Of a stretch of DNA of 64,000 nt, positions 32,147 through 41,813 are shown in pieces. Position 1 is the first letter of the stretch; the number at the start of each line of letters is the position of its first letter. Origin of the DNA: Eubacteriaceae bacterium. Its GTDB lineage: Bacteria > Bacillota > Clostridia > Lachnospirales > Lachnospiraceae. The translations under genes and the position numbers were made by a program. The stretch covers positions 62,001 to 126,000 of the forward strand of contig CABIYF010000002.1 in the NCBI GenBank assembly GCA_902362875.1, read 5' to 3'. Under the pieces are notes generated by a model. It was given only the letters and a program-made list of their open reading frames with translations, ran no database searches and had not been told where the DNA came from.

Positions 32147-33283
32147 ATGGACATAAATCAGGAAGCATATGCAATTGAAGATGAAGTCATAGAATTTCGC
32201 AGGGCACTGCATCGCTGCCCAGAGACAGCATTTCATGAGACGATGACGATGGAATATATCAGAGAACATCTGGAAGAATGGGAGATCTCCTATAAGATTT
32301 TTGATCCGTCAGGAATCATCGCAGTGGTAGGAAGTGGAAAGAAAGACAGCATTGCACTGCGTGCGGATATGGATGCTTTGGAAGTGGAAGAAGAAACAGG
32401 ACTTGATTTTGCATCATTAAATCATGGTTGTATGCATGCATGTGGACATGATGGACATACAGCAATCCTTATGGCAACAGCGAAGATCTTAAAGATGCAT
32501 GAGGCAGAATTAAACCGCAGAGTTTATCTTGTCTTCCAGCCTGCGGAGGAAACTGCAGAAGGTGCCAAATTTATGCTAAAGACAGGAATTCTTGACAGTG
32601 TAAAACGAATTTACGGAGTTCATATTTTTAATGGGATTCCATCAGGAAAGATTTCGCTGGAAGCAGGACCAAGAATGGCCGCAACAAACTGGCTGGCAGT
32701 TCATTTATACGGAAAATCCGGACATGCAGGGAAACCGCATGAAGGAATCGATACAGCAGTGGCAGTGTCATCTATGGTAATGAATCTGCAAAGTATTGTG
32801 AGCAGGAATCTAAATCCATTAGACCCGGCAGTTTTGACGATCGGAAAGATCGAAGCAGGAACAGCAAGAAATGTTATTGCAGGAGAGGCTAAGATCGAAG
32901 GGACAGCAAGAACATTTTCCAAACAGGCACAGGAAATGATCGAAGAGAGAGTCAAAGATATCGCAAAAGCACATGAGCAGATGTATGGTGTTGATGTCAC
33001 AGTCGATTTTCAGCCATCCAGCCATGGTGCGTTGATCAATGCCCCAGAAGTTGTGGAAGATGTGATGGAGAGAGCAGGAGAAGTATTTGATCCATCCGAA
33101 TTTACACACGTACCAGCAATGATGTTAGGAGAAGACTTCGCTAATTATTTAGAAGAAATTGATGGATGTTTTGCATTTATCGGAGGCGGAGATCATCCGG
33201 CAAATCATCATGGAAAGTTCGATTTTGACGAAAAAGCACTGATCAGTGGTGTCCGTCTCATGCTGACATTTGTAATTGTATAA
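32147..33283 (+). CDS. M20 family amidohydrolase / peptidase
   Basis: Protein of 378 aa after AAAGGAAGTAAT. Metal and catalytic motifs of the M20D branch are present: ALRADMDALEVEEETGL, MHACGHDGHTAILM, FQPAEETAEGAKFML and MLGEDFANYL. Members hydrolyse N-acyl amino acids, such as N-acetyl-diaminopimelate or auxin-type conjugates. The precise substrate is open. Confidence 0.93.
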   Translation: MDINQEAYAIEDEVIEFRRALHRCPETAFHETMTMEYIREHLEEWEISYKIFDPSGIIAVVGSGKKDSIALRADMDALEVEEETGLDFASLNHGCMHACGHDGHTAILMATAKILKMHEAELNRRVYLVFQPAEETAEGAKFMLKTGILDSVKRIYGVHIFNGIPSGKISLEAGPRMAATNWLAVHLYGKSGHAGKPHEGIDTAVAVSSMVMNLQSIVSRNLNPLDPAVLTIGKIEAGTARNVIAGEAKIEGTARTFSKQAQEMIEERVKDIAKAHEQMYGVDVTVDFQPSSHGALINAPEVVEDVMERAGEVFDPSEFTHVPAMMLGEDFANYLEEIDGCFAFIGGGDHPANHHGKFDFDEKALISGVRLMLTFVIV

Positions 33284-33304
33284 GATATAGTTCATGAAAA
33301 TCGG

Positions 33305-33333
33305 TTGTAGATGGATACAACATATGATATAAT
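33305..33333 (+). promoter_or_regulatory. thrC promoter
   Basis: TTGTAG (33305-33310), 17-bp spacer, TATAAT (33328-33333), 50 bp before the thrC start. No riboswitch or leader peptide fits in the short leader. Confidence 0.7.
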
Positions 33334-33382
33334 CAGAAACCAAAAGAAGCACAGTATTTGATAGAAGAAAAGGTAGGGAAAT

Positions 33383-34873
33383 ATGAATTTAGTATACCAC
33401 AGCACAAGAAACAGTGAAGAAACAGCAACCGCCTCTGAAGCTATTTTAAAAGGGTTAACAAGCGATGGAGGATTATTTGTACCAGACAGTATTCCAAAGT
33501 TAAATGTATCCTTGGAAGATCTGACAAAGATGTCCTATCAGGAAATTGCTTATGCTGTCATGAAAGAATTCCTTACAGATTTTACAGAAGAGGAATTAAA
33601 GACATGTATCAATAATGCATACGACAGCAAATTCGATACAGAAGAGATCGCAGTAACAAAGAAAGTGGACGGAGCATATTATCTGGAATTATTCCATGGT
33701 GCAACGATCGCATTTAAAGATATGGCATTATCTATTCTGCCACATTTACTTGTAACTTCTGCAAGAAAGAATAACGTAAAGAATGAGATCGTAATCTTAA
33801 CTGCAACATCTGGAGATACAGGAAAGGCAGCTTTAGCAGGATTTGCTGACGTACCAGGAACAAAGATCATCGTCTTTTATCCTAAGTCTGGTGTCAGTCC
33901 AATTCAGGAAAAACAGATGGTAACACAGAAGGGTGACAATACATATGTAATCGGAATCAAAGGAAACTTTGACGATGCCCAGACAGGTGTTAAAAAGATG
34001 TTCTCTAACAAAGAGTTAGCGAAAGTGATGAACGATAACGGATTTCAGTTCTCATCTGCAAACTCTATCAATATCGGACGTTTAGTGCCACAGGTTGTAT
34101 ACTATGTGAAAGCTTACGCAGATTTATTAAAACAGGGTGCATTAAAGGCCGGAGAACCTATGAATGTAGTAGTTCCAACAGGAAACTTTGGTAACATTTT
34201 AGCATCCTACTATGCAAAACAGATGGGTATTCCAATCGGTAAATTTGTCTGCGCATCTAACAAGAATAAAGTATTATTTGACTTCTTTGAGACAGGAAAA
34301 TACGATCGTAACAGAGAATTCTATGTTACAACATCTCCATCTATGGATATCCTGATCTCAAGCAACTTAGAGCGTATGATCTACAGAATCGCAGGAAATG
34401 ATGCAAAACAGTGTGCCGAGTTTATGGCAGCTCTGACAAAAGACGGTGAATATGTGATCACAGATGCGATGAAAGCAGAATTATCTGAGTTCTTTGGAGC
34501 TTTCGGAAGCGAAGAAGAAACAGCAGTGAAGATCAAAGAAGTATATGACAAAGAAGGATATGTAATGGATACACATACAGCAGTCGCAGCCGTTGCATAT
34601 GACAAATACAAAGCAACAACAGGAGACGACAAGACTCCAACAGTCATTGCTTCTACAGCAAGTCCATACAAATTCACAAGAAGTGTTATGGATGCGATCG
34701 ATCCAGCATATGATGCAGAAGATGATTTTGAATTAGTCGATGAACTTAACAAAGTATCAAAGACAGTAGTTCCAAAAGCAATCGAAGAGATCAGAACAGC
34801 ACCAGTTCTCCATGACACAGTATGCGAGACAGCAGCTATGGAAGACGAAGTGAAGAAGATTCTTGGAATCTAA
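33383..34873 (+). CDS. thrC: Threonine synthase
   Basis: Protein of 496 aa. It converts O-phosphohomoserine to threonine with PLP. The PLP lysine is in the motif ELFHGATIAFKDMAL, and the PLP phosphate loop reads TATSGDTGKAAL. The opening YHSTRNSEE and the length fit the long, fungal-like class of threonine synthases that is common in Clostridia. It is monocistronic, with its own promoter and terminator. Confidence 0.96.
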   Translation: MNLVYHSTRNSEETATASEAILKGLTSDGGLFVPDSIPKLNVSLEDLTKMSYQEIAYAVMKEFLTDFTEEELKTCINNAYDSKFDTEEIAVTKKVDGAYYLELFHGATIAFKDMALSILPHLLVTSARKNNVKNEIVILTATSGDTGKAALAGFADVPGTKIIVFYPKSGVSPIQEKQMVTQKGDNTYVIGIKGNFDDAQTGVKKMFSNKELAKVMNDNGFQFSSANSINIGRLVPQVVYYVKAYADLLKQGALKAGEPMNVVVPTGNFGNILASYYAKQMGIPIGKFVCASNKNKVLFDFFETGKYDRNREFYVTTSPSMDILISSNLERMIYRIAGNDAKQCAEFMAALTKDGEYVITDAMKAELSEFFGAFGSEEETAVKIKEVYDKEGYVMDTHTAVAAVAYDKYKATTGDDKTPTVIASTASPYKFTRSVMDAIDPAYDAEDDFELVDELNKVSKTVVPKAIEEIRTAPVLHDTVCETAAMEDEVKKILGI

Positions 34874-34911
34874 TTTGCAGGATCAGTACTTATAATTAAA
34901 TGAATAAAAAT

Positions 34912-34950
34912 AAAAAAGCAACTCATGAAAGAAAATGGGTTGCTTTTTTT
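34912..34950 (+). terminator. Terminator after thrC
   Basis: AAAAAAGCAACTCAT / ATGGGTTGCTTTTTT, strong stem with T-run. Confidence 0.9.
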
Positions 34951-35382
34951 GTACGATAATGTTATGATAAACCAAGATAGGGAATAAATGGAAGAGAATA
35001 CAATATCAGAAAATTCTAAAAACAAATCAAAATGATAATCGATCAATCGAATCAGACAATCCATTCACGACAAGATGATCAAATGATGAATCCAAGGGAA
35101 GTTTTGACAACTGAATAAGACCATTTTCCGGTACGGTCCGAAGAGGACATATCCCGCCATGATCTGTGTAATCTATTTATGAGAGAAGCTTATAATACAA
35201 GATTCTGCTTTTGATACCGGGCAGAAGACAGGGAGCGAACAAGGATATGATAATGAGACTTCTGCATGGTCATGGAGGTGAGTGCAGCCTGTCATAAGAA
35301 TGAGGGGAGCTGGGATGCTATGAGACGATTCTGTCTGCTGGAGAATGAGGGAAAGACGATAACAACAAGGAGGGCAGTATTC
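34951..35382 (+). promoter_or_regulatory. Long leader of the 35.4-kb surface protein gene
   Basis: 432 bp without a convincing gene. A TATAAT lies at 35191-35196 but has no good -35 at 17 bp, so the promoter may depend on an activator or another sigma factor. From there a leader of ~180 nt with several possible hairpins (CTGC/GCAG at 35205-35224, GAAG/CTTC at 35224-35262) runs to the gene. The related phrases GAATGAGGGGAGC and GAATGAGGGAAAG occur at 35298 and 35343. It matches no riboswitch that I know; the c-di-GMP-I core was looked for and not found. Confidence 0.4.
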
Positions 35383-38300
35383 ATGAAAAAAACAAGAAGA
35401 AGTCTTATGGCATTAGGTGTTGCAGTATTTTCTTTATCGGCAATACTGACTGGGAGAATGAAGGAAAAGCCTGTGCTGGCGCAGTTAAATTGCCAGAAAG
35501 CTGTACCAATCACAAGCAGGTGGGCGGATGATACACATATTTTTTCATCATTTGATGATCAGAAAGCATTGAGTGTAGATGCATCTTATGGATTTAAGAT
35601 GCATGAAACGAATCAGACAAAGACAACGATCACCAAAGGAAAAGAGACAAAGAAGCTTCCGGATATCTCTATGCCGGCATTTTTAAAACGATATATATGG
35701 TTTGACACTTCAGAAAATACTTCTGGAAATATACAGATCAAGAAAACGAATATGGAGATTTATCAGTGTGACAAAGATGGAAATCATGGGAAGTGGCAGA
35801 CATTTGATCTGGTTATGACGATTACAGGAATCGAAAAGTATAAGAACAAGGATGGATATGTGGCAATTGGAAATGATCTCAGCGGATGTTCCTATATCGG
35901 AATTGAAGAAATGACGATGAAAAGCCAGTTTTTCAAAGCGGGAACTAATATTCCGGTGACGATCAAAAGCAATATGACATTGCAGGATATTGACACACAC
36001 CAATATATCGGAGTAAAAGCTGATGATATACACGGGGAATATGTTTCAAAAAATACAAAATTAAGTTATAAGAAAGATGGAAACATGAGTATCTATTACG
36101 CTGATTTCGAAGAAAATTATGACAGCGAAGATTTTACCTGTGCAGGATTTACATTTGCTTCCGATACGTTTGAATATACATTTGGAAGAATCAGAGATGA
36201 CGGGCCGACAAATCAGGAACAATATGTCGGATATGGACAGAACATGATAAAATTCGATCCGCCAAGTCCAAAAAAAGAGATCATCACATCCAAGGGAGAA
36301 TCAACCGAGCATTATACCTGTCCGGATCTTTCCAAAACATGGACATATGAGGTAAGCCAGATGATCGCGGGTGATATTCCGAAAGCTCATTATTTTACTG
36401 GATTTGCGTTTGAAGATAATGTGGAAGAATGTCAGAAAATCCTTGATATCAAAGTGTATGGAGACGAGCAGGATGTCAGTGATGAATTTGATATCTCACA
36501 AAATGGAAATCTTGTGAAAGCCAGATTAAAAAATCCGGGTGATCCACAATTTTATAAGCGGGGAATTTATGTTCTTAAGATCAAAACAAAGATGAATATT
36601 ATGAAGGATGCAACAAAAGAGCAGCTGACTGAATTAAGAAATCTTTGGGAAAAACACGGACATTACAATGAAAATAAAACTGTTCTGACAGAAAAGAACA
36701 CAGCAAAGACGATCATCGATGGAAAAAATGCAATGACAAATGAAGTAAAGATTGACATTGATCTTCCTAAAAGAGATGAAAATAATCCGGGACTTATGAT
36801 CACAAAGGAAACAAAACAGTATGAATATCAGGCAAAAGATGAGATCACATACAAGGTCACTGTGAAAAATGAAAACGAAAAAGCGGGAACTGCGTATTTT
36901 AAGGTTCAGGACAGATCGCTTGCCGGCGTTTCGAAAGTTTCATTAAAAGATGTCAAAGTATTTGGAATCCCTGAAGATTCTTACATCTTGCAGGAGGAAG
37001 GAAACAGCTGGATCTTAAAGTCAAAAGATGATTATGTTCTGCCATATGAAAACAAGATAGAAATTGTATATACGGTCAAAACGTCAGTGGCAGCAAATGG
37101 ACAGTTGATCGACAATGAAGCATCTGCCTGGGCAGCAGGAATTCCAGAGACGAAAGATCAGGCACAAGTCTATATCAATTCGCCAAAGAATGATGTTATA
37201 AAATCTGCACCGGCACAGATTTATAAAAAGGGTGATCATGTGGCATACAAAGCAGTCATAACAAATCCAAATCAGGGAACATTTATGAGAGATGTTAAGA
37301 TTGAAGATGAAATAAAGGCAGAGGGAATCCGAATAATACCAGGAACCTTGTCAATTATGGCAGATGGAAAAAATATCATTTCAAAATGCCAGGTCGATTT
37401 TGATAAGAATGAACGTGCTTATACGATTCAGACACCAATCGCATTGAAGAATGGAGAAATTCCAGTATATTCTTCAGAATGTGGAAAAAGGGATGAAAAT
37501 TACAAGAATCTGTGGATGACAGACAAGATTGAGATCAGTTATCAGGCTGTGATCGAGCAGGATGGTCTGGAAGGGAAAGACATAAAGAATGTGTTAAAAG
37601 TTCCAGCAACAAGAAACAGCAATCAGGAACTGATCCTGGAAGATACGGAGATTCCATCAGGAAGCGGTATGGCAGAGGAAGTGATCAAGATCAAAGCACC
37701 AAAACTTCAGATTCTCAAGCAGTCTGATAAAAAGATTTACAGTGTCGGAGAGACAGGAACCTATAAGCTTCACATTATACAGGGAAAGGAAGGAGTGACA
37801 GCAAGAAATATCATGGTAACGGATGAATTTGAGAAAGAAGGAATGAAGATTTCAGAGATTCAGGTTCTATATAATGAACAAGATATTACAGATGAGTGCA
37901 AAATAGAAGCAGGAGCCGGGCAGTTTGAGATAGAAACAGGAAAAGATCTCGGGGACAGTGATTTTATAGACATCCTGTATAAAGTATTGTTTGAAAAAAG
38001 AATTGACGGTGCAATAAAAAATACGGCCGTTGTACAAAGTGATAATACAGAGGCTGCCAAGGATGAGAATACAGTGGTTGTAAAGCCGCCGATGTTAAAA
38101 ATCGAGAAAACATCCGGACGTAAAATTTATAAAGAAGGGCAGACAGGAGCCTATAAGATTCGTGTGACACAGAAAAATGAAGGGATGACAGCACACAAAG
38201 TTGTCATAGAAGATGCATTTGAGAAGAAAGGAATGGAAATAGGCATGATTCGTGTAAAGATCAATGGCGAAGATATCACGAATCAGTGTGAGATCAGCAA

Positions 38301-39069
38301 AGATGATTCCGGCAGGAAGTTTAAGATCATGACAGGCAGGGATTTAAGTGATCAGGATGAAATGATCGTGTCCTATGATACTGCATTTCCTGCAATGATC
38401 GAGGGAGATATTAAAAATACAGCTTACGCTTATGGTGAAGATGCAGATAAAGTGAAAGATGATCTTATCGTGACGATGGAGAAAAATACTCCAGAACTTT
38501 TGATCACAAAGAAAAGTGATAAAACAGTATATAAATCAGGTGGTGTATGTGAATATCAGATTTTTGTATCACAGATTGTGAAAGATGCACTCGCAAAGAA
38601 TGTTGTGATCGAGGATAAGATCGATCACAAATATGCGAAGATCATCAAAGGAAGTGTTCATGTTTTTTCACCAGATGAATCAGATATCACTTCAAAATGC
38701 AGAATTGTTTTAGCACAAAACAGTTTCCGAATTGAAACGAGAGAAAATCTTGCAGATGATCAGAAAATAAAAGTGCTGTATCAAGTGAAGTTAAGCAACC
38801 GAAACTGGAAAGATCAGACCGTAAAGAATATTGCAAAAGCAAAAGCGGATAATACAAAAGAAGTATCAGCAGTTCGTGAGATCAAAGTAAAGAATCAGAA
38901 AACTGTAGAGAATAAGACATATACTAAAAAGACAGGAAAAGATTCACAAAATACTGGAACTTCTTCTGGAGTTTCAACCGGAGATAAGAGTGATTTTCGC
39001 TGGATTTTTATAATGGTGGCAGCAGCTTTTTCAGGAGTTTTTATTTTGTACAGAAAGAGGAAACATTAG
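35383..39069 (+). CDS. Large surface protein with DUF11-like repeats and sortase-type anchor
   Basis: Protein of 1228 aa, started at ATG 35383 because AACAAGGAGGG precedes it and a signal peptide follows at once (MKKTRRSLMALGVAVFSLSA); a frame back to 35266 lacks both. Residues ~35-470 are a non-repetitive beta-rich region. At least five DUF11/isopeptide-like domains follow, three of which open alike: PKLQILKQSDKKIY, PMLKIEKTSGRKIY and PELLITKKSDKTVY. The C-terminus has VSTGD, a membrane segment (FIMVAAAFSGVFILY) and RKRKH, a non-LPXTG but sortase-like anchor. Probably a wall-attached fibrous adhesin or structural protein. Confidence 0.85.
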   Translation: MKKTRRSLMALGVAVFSLSAILTGRMKEKPVLAQLNCQKAVPITSRWADDTHIFSSFDDQKALSVDASYGFKMHETNQTKTTITKGKETKKLPDISMPAFLKRYIWFDTSENTSGNIQIKKTNMEIYQCDKDGNHGKWQTFDLVMTITGIEKYKNKDGYVAIGNDLSGCSYIGIEEMTMKSQFFKAGTNIPVTIKSNMTLQDIDTHQYIGVKADDIHGEYVSKNTKLSYKKDGNMSIYYADFEENYDSEDFTCAGFTFASDTFEYTFGRIRDDGPTNQEQYVGYGQNMIKFDPPSPKKEIITSKGESTEHYTCPDLSKTWTYEVSQMIAGDIPKAHYFTGFAFEDNVEECQKILDIKVYGDEQDVSDEFDISQNGNLVKARLKNPGDPQFYKRGIYVLKIKTKMNIMKDATKEQLTELRNLWEKHGHYNENKTVLTEKNTAKTIIDGKNAMTNEVKIDIDLPKRDENNPGLMITKETKQYEYQAKDEITYKVTVKNENEKAGTAYFKVQDRSLAGVSKVSLKDVKVFGIPEDSYILQEEGNSWILKSKDDYVLPYENKIEIVYTVKTSVAANGQLIDNEASAWAAGIPETKDQAQVYINSPKNDVIKSAPAQIYKKGDHVAYKAVITNPNQGTFMRDVKIEDEIKAEGIRIIPGTLSIMADGKNIISKCQVDFDKNERAYTIQTPIALKNGEIPVYSSECGKRDENYKNLWMTDKIEISYQAVIEQDGLEGKDIKNVLKVPATRNSNQELILEDTEIPSGSGMAEEVIKIKAPKLQILKQSDKKIYSVGETGTYKLHIIQGKEGVTARNIMVTDEFEKEGMKISEIQVLYNEQDITDECKIEAGAGQFEIETGKDLGDSDFIDILYKVLFEKRIDGAIKNTAVVQSDNTEAAKDENTVVVKPPMLKIEKTSGRKIYKEGQTGAYKIRVTQKNEGMTAHKVVIEDAFEKKGMEIGMIRVKINGEDITNQCEISKDDSGRKFKIMTGRDLSDQDEMIVSYDTAFPAMIEGDIKNTAYAYGEDADKVKDDLIVTMEKNTPELLITKKSDKTVYKSGGVCEYQIFVSQIVKDALAKNVVIEDKIDHKYAKIIKGSVHVFSPDESDITSKCRIVLAQNSFRIETRENLADDQKIKVLYQVKLSNRNWKDQTVKNIAKAKADNTKEVSAVREIKVKNQKTVENKTYTKKTGKDSQNTGTSSGVSTGDKSDFRWIFIMVAAAFSGVFILYRKRKH

Positions 39070-39148
39070 GCATAAGAAGGAGCTTTTAGACTTTACGAAA
39101 GCAGCGTTATAAGGTACAATGAAAGAAAAACGTTGGGAGTGAGCGTAT

Positions 39149-39460
39149 ATGGCAAAAGATTTTTTCGGACGTCTGGAAGAAACTATTTCAACAACAGGAA
39201 AAGCAGCTGCCCAGAAGGCAAAAGAAGTGGCAGATTCTGCGAAGAGACACAATGATCTGCGAGTGGCGAAGAGAGATCTGAATGATCTGTACCGCCAGGT
39301 GGGAGAGAAGTATTTTGAAGAACATATGGATTACCCACAGGCAGAATATATCGATCTGTTCAATCTGATTGAGAAACTTCGAGGAGATATCGAGATTCTT
39401 GAACAGGAGATCGAAGGAGAAGACGATGAATTCGAGGATGGAGAAGACATCGAAGAATAA
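39149..39460 (+). CDS. Small coiled-coil acidic protein
   Basis: Protein of 103 aa after TTGGGAGTGAGCG. The sequence MAKDFFGRLEETISTTGKAA is amphipathic and predicted helical; the end is a Glu/Asp-rich tail (EDDEFEDGEDIEE). No membrane segment. It sits between the surface protein and the phosphatase-kinase pair with a terminator on its far side. Function unknown. Confidence 0.7.
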   Translation: MAKDFFGRLEETISTTGKAAAQKAKEVADSAKRHNDLRVAKRDLNDLYRQVGEKYFEEHMDYPQAEYIDLFNLIEKLRGDIEILEQEIEGEDDEFEDGEDIEE

Positions 39461-39480
39461 TGAAACAAAATGAGCGGAGA

Positions 39481-39516
39481 AAGCTTGTAAAGACTAGTCT
39501 TTACAGGCTTTTTTCT
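39481..39516 (+). terminator. Terminator between the small protein and PP2C genes
   Basis: AAGCTTGTAAAGAC / GTCTTTACAGGCTT stem with TTTTTT. It reduces read-through into the phosphatase-kinase genes. Confidence 0.88.
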
Positions 39517-39543
39517 ATTATTAAGAATTTTTTGGAGGAATAT

Positions 39544-40305
39544 ATGATAGATACGATTGGAATGACAGACATTGGAAATGGAAGACCATCGAATCAGGAT
39601 GCTTATTTATTGAGGCAGAAGGAAAAGGATGGAAAGCTCTATCTGCTGGCAGTAGTATGCGATGGAATGGGAGGACTGAAGAAAGGAGAGATTGCCAGCC
39701 GTTACATTGTAGAGGTATTAAAACAGTGGTTTGATGAAACTTTGTTTGAAGGATTATCAGAGATGGGGATTGATATGATCGAGCAGAATCTGATCGACCT
39801 GATCCGCAAGATCAATCAGAATCTTTTGCTGATGAGCAGGAGGATGGAGGAAGTCAAATCAATGGGAAGTACTTTGACTTTATTATTTGTGGAAGACCAT
39901 GAGTTTTTTGTGCTGAATGTTGGCGATTCAAGAACCTACTGGTTTGACAGAGACAGAAAATTTGTGACGACAGATCATACATTAGTTGAACTTGAACTTC
40001 GAGCAGGACATCTAACGAAAGAGCAGGCACGAAAAGACCCAAGACGCCATATTCTCGTACAGTGTGTTGGCGTCACAAAAGATATCAGGGTAGACTGCTA
40101 CAAAGGAAGGCTTCATCCGGGAATGGAATTTTTATTATGTACGGATGGATTTTATGGACTTTTGGAGGAAGAAGAAATCTATCAGGTGGAAGCATCAAAA
40201 GAACAAATGAAAGAATGGGTAGAAAGATGTTTTCGAAAAGTAAAAAGCCGTGGAGAATTGGACAATCTATCCTGTGTGATCGTCAAAGTTCCGAAAGAAA
40301 AATAG
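39544..40305 (+). CDS. PP2C-family Ser/Thr protein phosphatase
   Basis: Protein of 253 aa, started at ATG 39544 after TTGGAGGAATAT; the frame open from 39460 would cross the terminator. PP2C motifs are complete: VVCDGMGGLKKGE, NVGDSRTYWF, LLCTDGFYG and ELDNLSCVIVK. It would dephosphorylate Ser/Thr targets in the cytoplasm, in balance with the adjacent kinase. The two genes overlap, so they are expressed together. Confidence 0.95.
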   Translation: MIDTIGMTDIGNGRPSNQDAYLLRQKEKDGKLYLLAVVCDGMGGLKKGEIASRYIVEVLKQWFDETLFEGLSEMGIDMIEQNLIDLIRKINQNLLLMSRRMEEVKSMGSTLTLLFVEDHEFFVLNVGDSRTYWFDRDRKFVTTDHTLVELELRAGHLTKEQARKDPRRHILVQCVGVTKDIRVDCYKGRLHPGMEFLLCTDGFYGLLEEEEIYQVEASKEQMKEWVERCFRKVKSRGELDNLSCVIVKVPKEK

Positions 40306-41813
40306 CAAAGCTGTACCATGATCGTTATCTGGAGCAGAAACTTCTGGGGGAAGGCGGAATGGGCAAAGTCTTTCTTGCAAAAGATCTGAAAACAGGAAAA
40401 CAGGTTGCAGTAAAAGTGCTGAAAAATGAAATTCAATGGAAACGGGAAAAGGAGATACTGGAAAAATTAAAAAATATGAAAGGCGTTCCAGAATTAATTT
40501 TTGCAGAAAATGCGGCAGAACCTTTTCTGGTAATGGAATATATCAAAGGAGAGTCCTTGAAAACCTACAGAGTAATGCATGGAAAGATTTCAGAAAAAAC
40601 TTTGATCCGGTTTATGTATAAAACGTGCAAGGTATTAGAAAAGATTCATAAAAGAGGCGTCGTACATATGGATTTAAAGCCAGAGAATATCATACTGCAT
40701 CCATCAGGAAGGATATACCTGATCGATTTTGGAGTATCTTTGATGGAAGGTGATCTCCTGACAGGATATGGAACGAGAACGTATGCCTCAAAAAGTCAGG
40801 CAGAAGCAGGCGGAAGGGCTGCGTTTGGCATGGATATTTATAGTATTGGGAAGATCATGCAGTTAAATGCAGAACAAAATAAGATAGATACTGTCAGACG
40901 GATCATACAGAAATGTCTTTGTGAAGATGATAAGGAAAACTATCAGAATGTCGGAAAGATAAGGAGAGATCTTGGATTTATTCTACGGAAAAGAATCTTA
41001 GAAAAAAGTGCAGTTTTATTGGTTTGTGCAGGAATGACAGGGATATTGTGTTTTTCGCTAAATGGAGAAAAAACGAAACCAGACATTCAGTCAGTGCAGG
41101 TGCGTCAGGAGATTCATGAAAAAGGAATCATTTATTTTTATGGGAACGAAAAGACGGAGAAAGATCTGATGCTGGCAGAGCAGTATTTTAAGAAAGAACG
41201 TACGAATAAGAAGAGGACAGAGGCTTATCTGCTGCTTATATCGTTGTTAAATGATCCTGAAAAGGAGGTAGAACAAAAGGATCTGGTGTCTGCATTGAAA
41301 ATCTGCCAGCAAGATGTCTGTGATTTCTGGTCTGCATATTTTTTCATCGATCATTATATTTTATGGCAGGAAAAACTTCCAGAGGGCTTTCTAAATACAT
41401 CCAGAGAACTGATTTATAAAATGCAAAAGTTAAAGCTTAGCAAAGATCAAAAAAAGATGTTAGAAGAACAACGGATAAATCTATATGAGATCATGGCTCA
41501 AAAGGGAGATACAAAGCTCTTTTTTCAAGAGACAGACCGTGTGTTTCATGAGAAGCTGAAGGGGAAGGATGCATGGGAAATATATGAAAGAAGGCTTTCG
41601 TATCTTCAGGAAAGATCCGTAGATATTGAGTACGACTATGAGCGTTTTATAAGGCATTATCCCAAAGTCATGGAACCATATATTGAATATGGAATTTATT
41701 TATGCCAGAAGAACAAGGGAAAGAAGGCAAAAGATATTTATCTGCAGGGATTAAAACAGACAGGAATGACAAGTGACAGAGCAAAAGCATTGAGGAGGAA
41801 ACTAGGATTATGA
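40227..41813 (+). CDS. Membrane Ser/Thr protein kinase without PASTA domains
   Basis: Hanks-type kinase of about 528 aa. The glycine loop LGEGGMGKVF, the ATP-binding Lys in VAVKVLK, the catalytic VHMDLKPENI and YLIDFGVSL are all present. A membrane segment follows (SAVLLVCAGMTGILCFSL) and then an extracellular helical, TPR-like part of ~230 residues in place of the PASTA repeats of PrkC/StkP. The start is uncertain (ATG at 40215 or 40227), either of which overlaps the phosphatase gene by ~80-90 bp. The 3' end overlaps the next gene by 4 bp. The external domain probably senses a cue at the wall. Confidence 0.9.
   Translation: MFSKSKKPWRIGQSILCDRQSSERKIAKLYHDRYLEQKLLGEGGMGKVFLAKDLKTGKQVAVKVLKNEIQWKREKEILEKLKNMKGVPELIFAENAAEPFLVMEYIKGESLKTYRVMHGKISEKTLIRFMYKTCKVLEKIHKRGVVHMDLKPENIILHPSGRIYLIDFGVSLMEGDLLTGYGTRTYASKSQAEAGGRAAFGMDIYSIGKIMQLNAEQNKIDTVRRIIQKCLCEDDKENYQNVGKIRRDLGFILRKRILEKSAVLLVCAGMTGILCFSLNGEKTKPDIQSVQVRQEIHEKGIIYFYGNEKTEKDLMLAEQYFKKERTNKKRTEAYLLLISLLNDPEKEVEQKDLVSALKICQQDVCDFWSAYFFIDHYILWQEKLPEGFLNTSRELIYKMQKLKLSKDQKKMLEEQRINLYEIMAQKGDTKLFFQETDRVFHEKLKGKDAWEIYERRLSYLQERSVDIEYDYERFIRHYPKVMEPYIEYGIYLCQKNKGKKAKDIYLQGLKQTGMTSDRAKALRRKLGL

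Noticed and set aside
35203..35370. c-di-GMP riboswitch before the surface protein gene
   Set aside because: The conserved GEMM core blocks and tetraloop-receptor pattern were looked for and are not there.
35266..35382. N-terminal extension of the large surface protein
   Set aside because: The signal peptide begins at 35383 after a strong ribosome-binding site. The extension is hydrophilic and has no ribosome-binding site.
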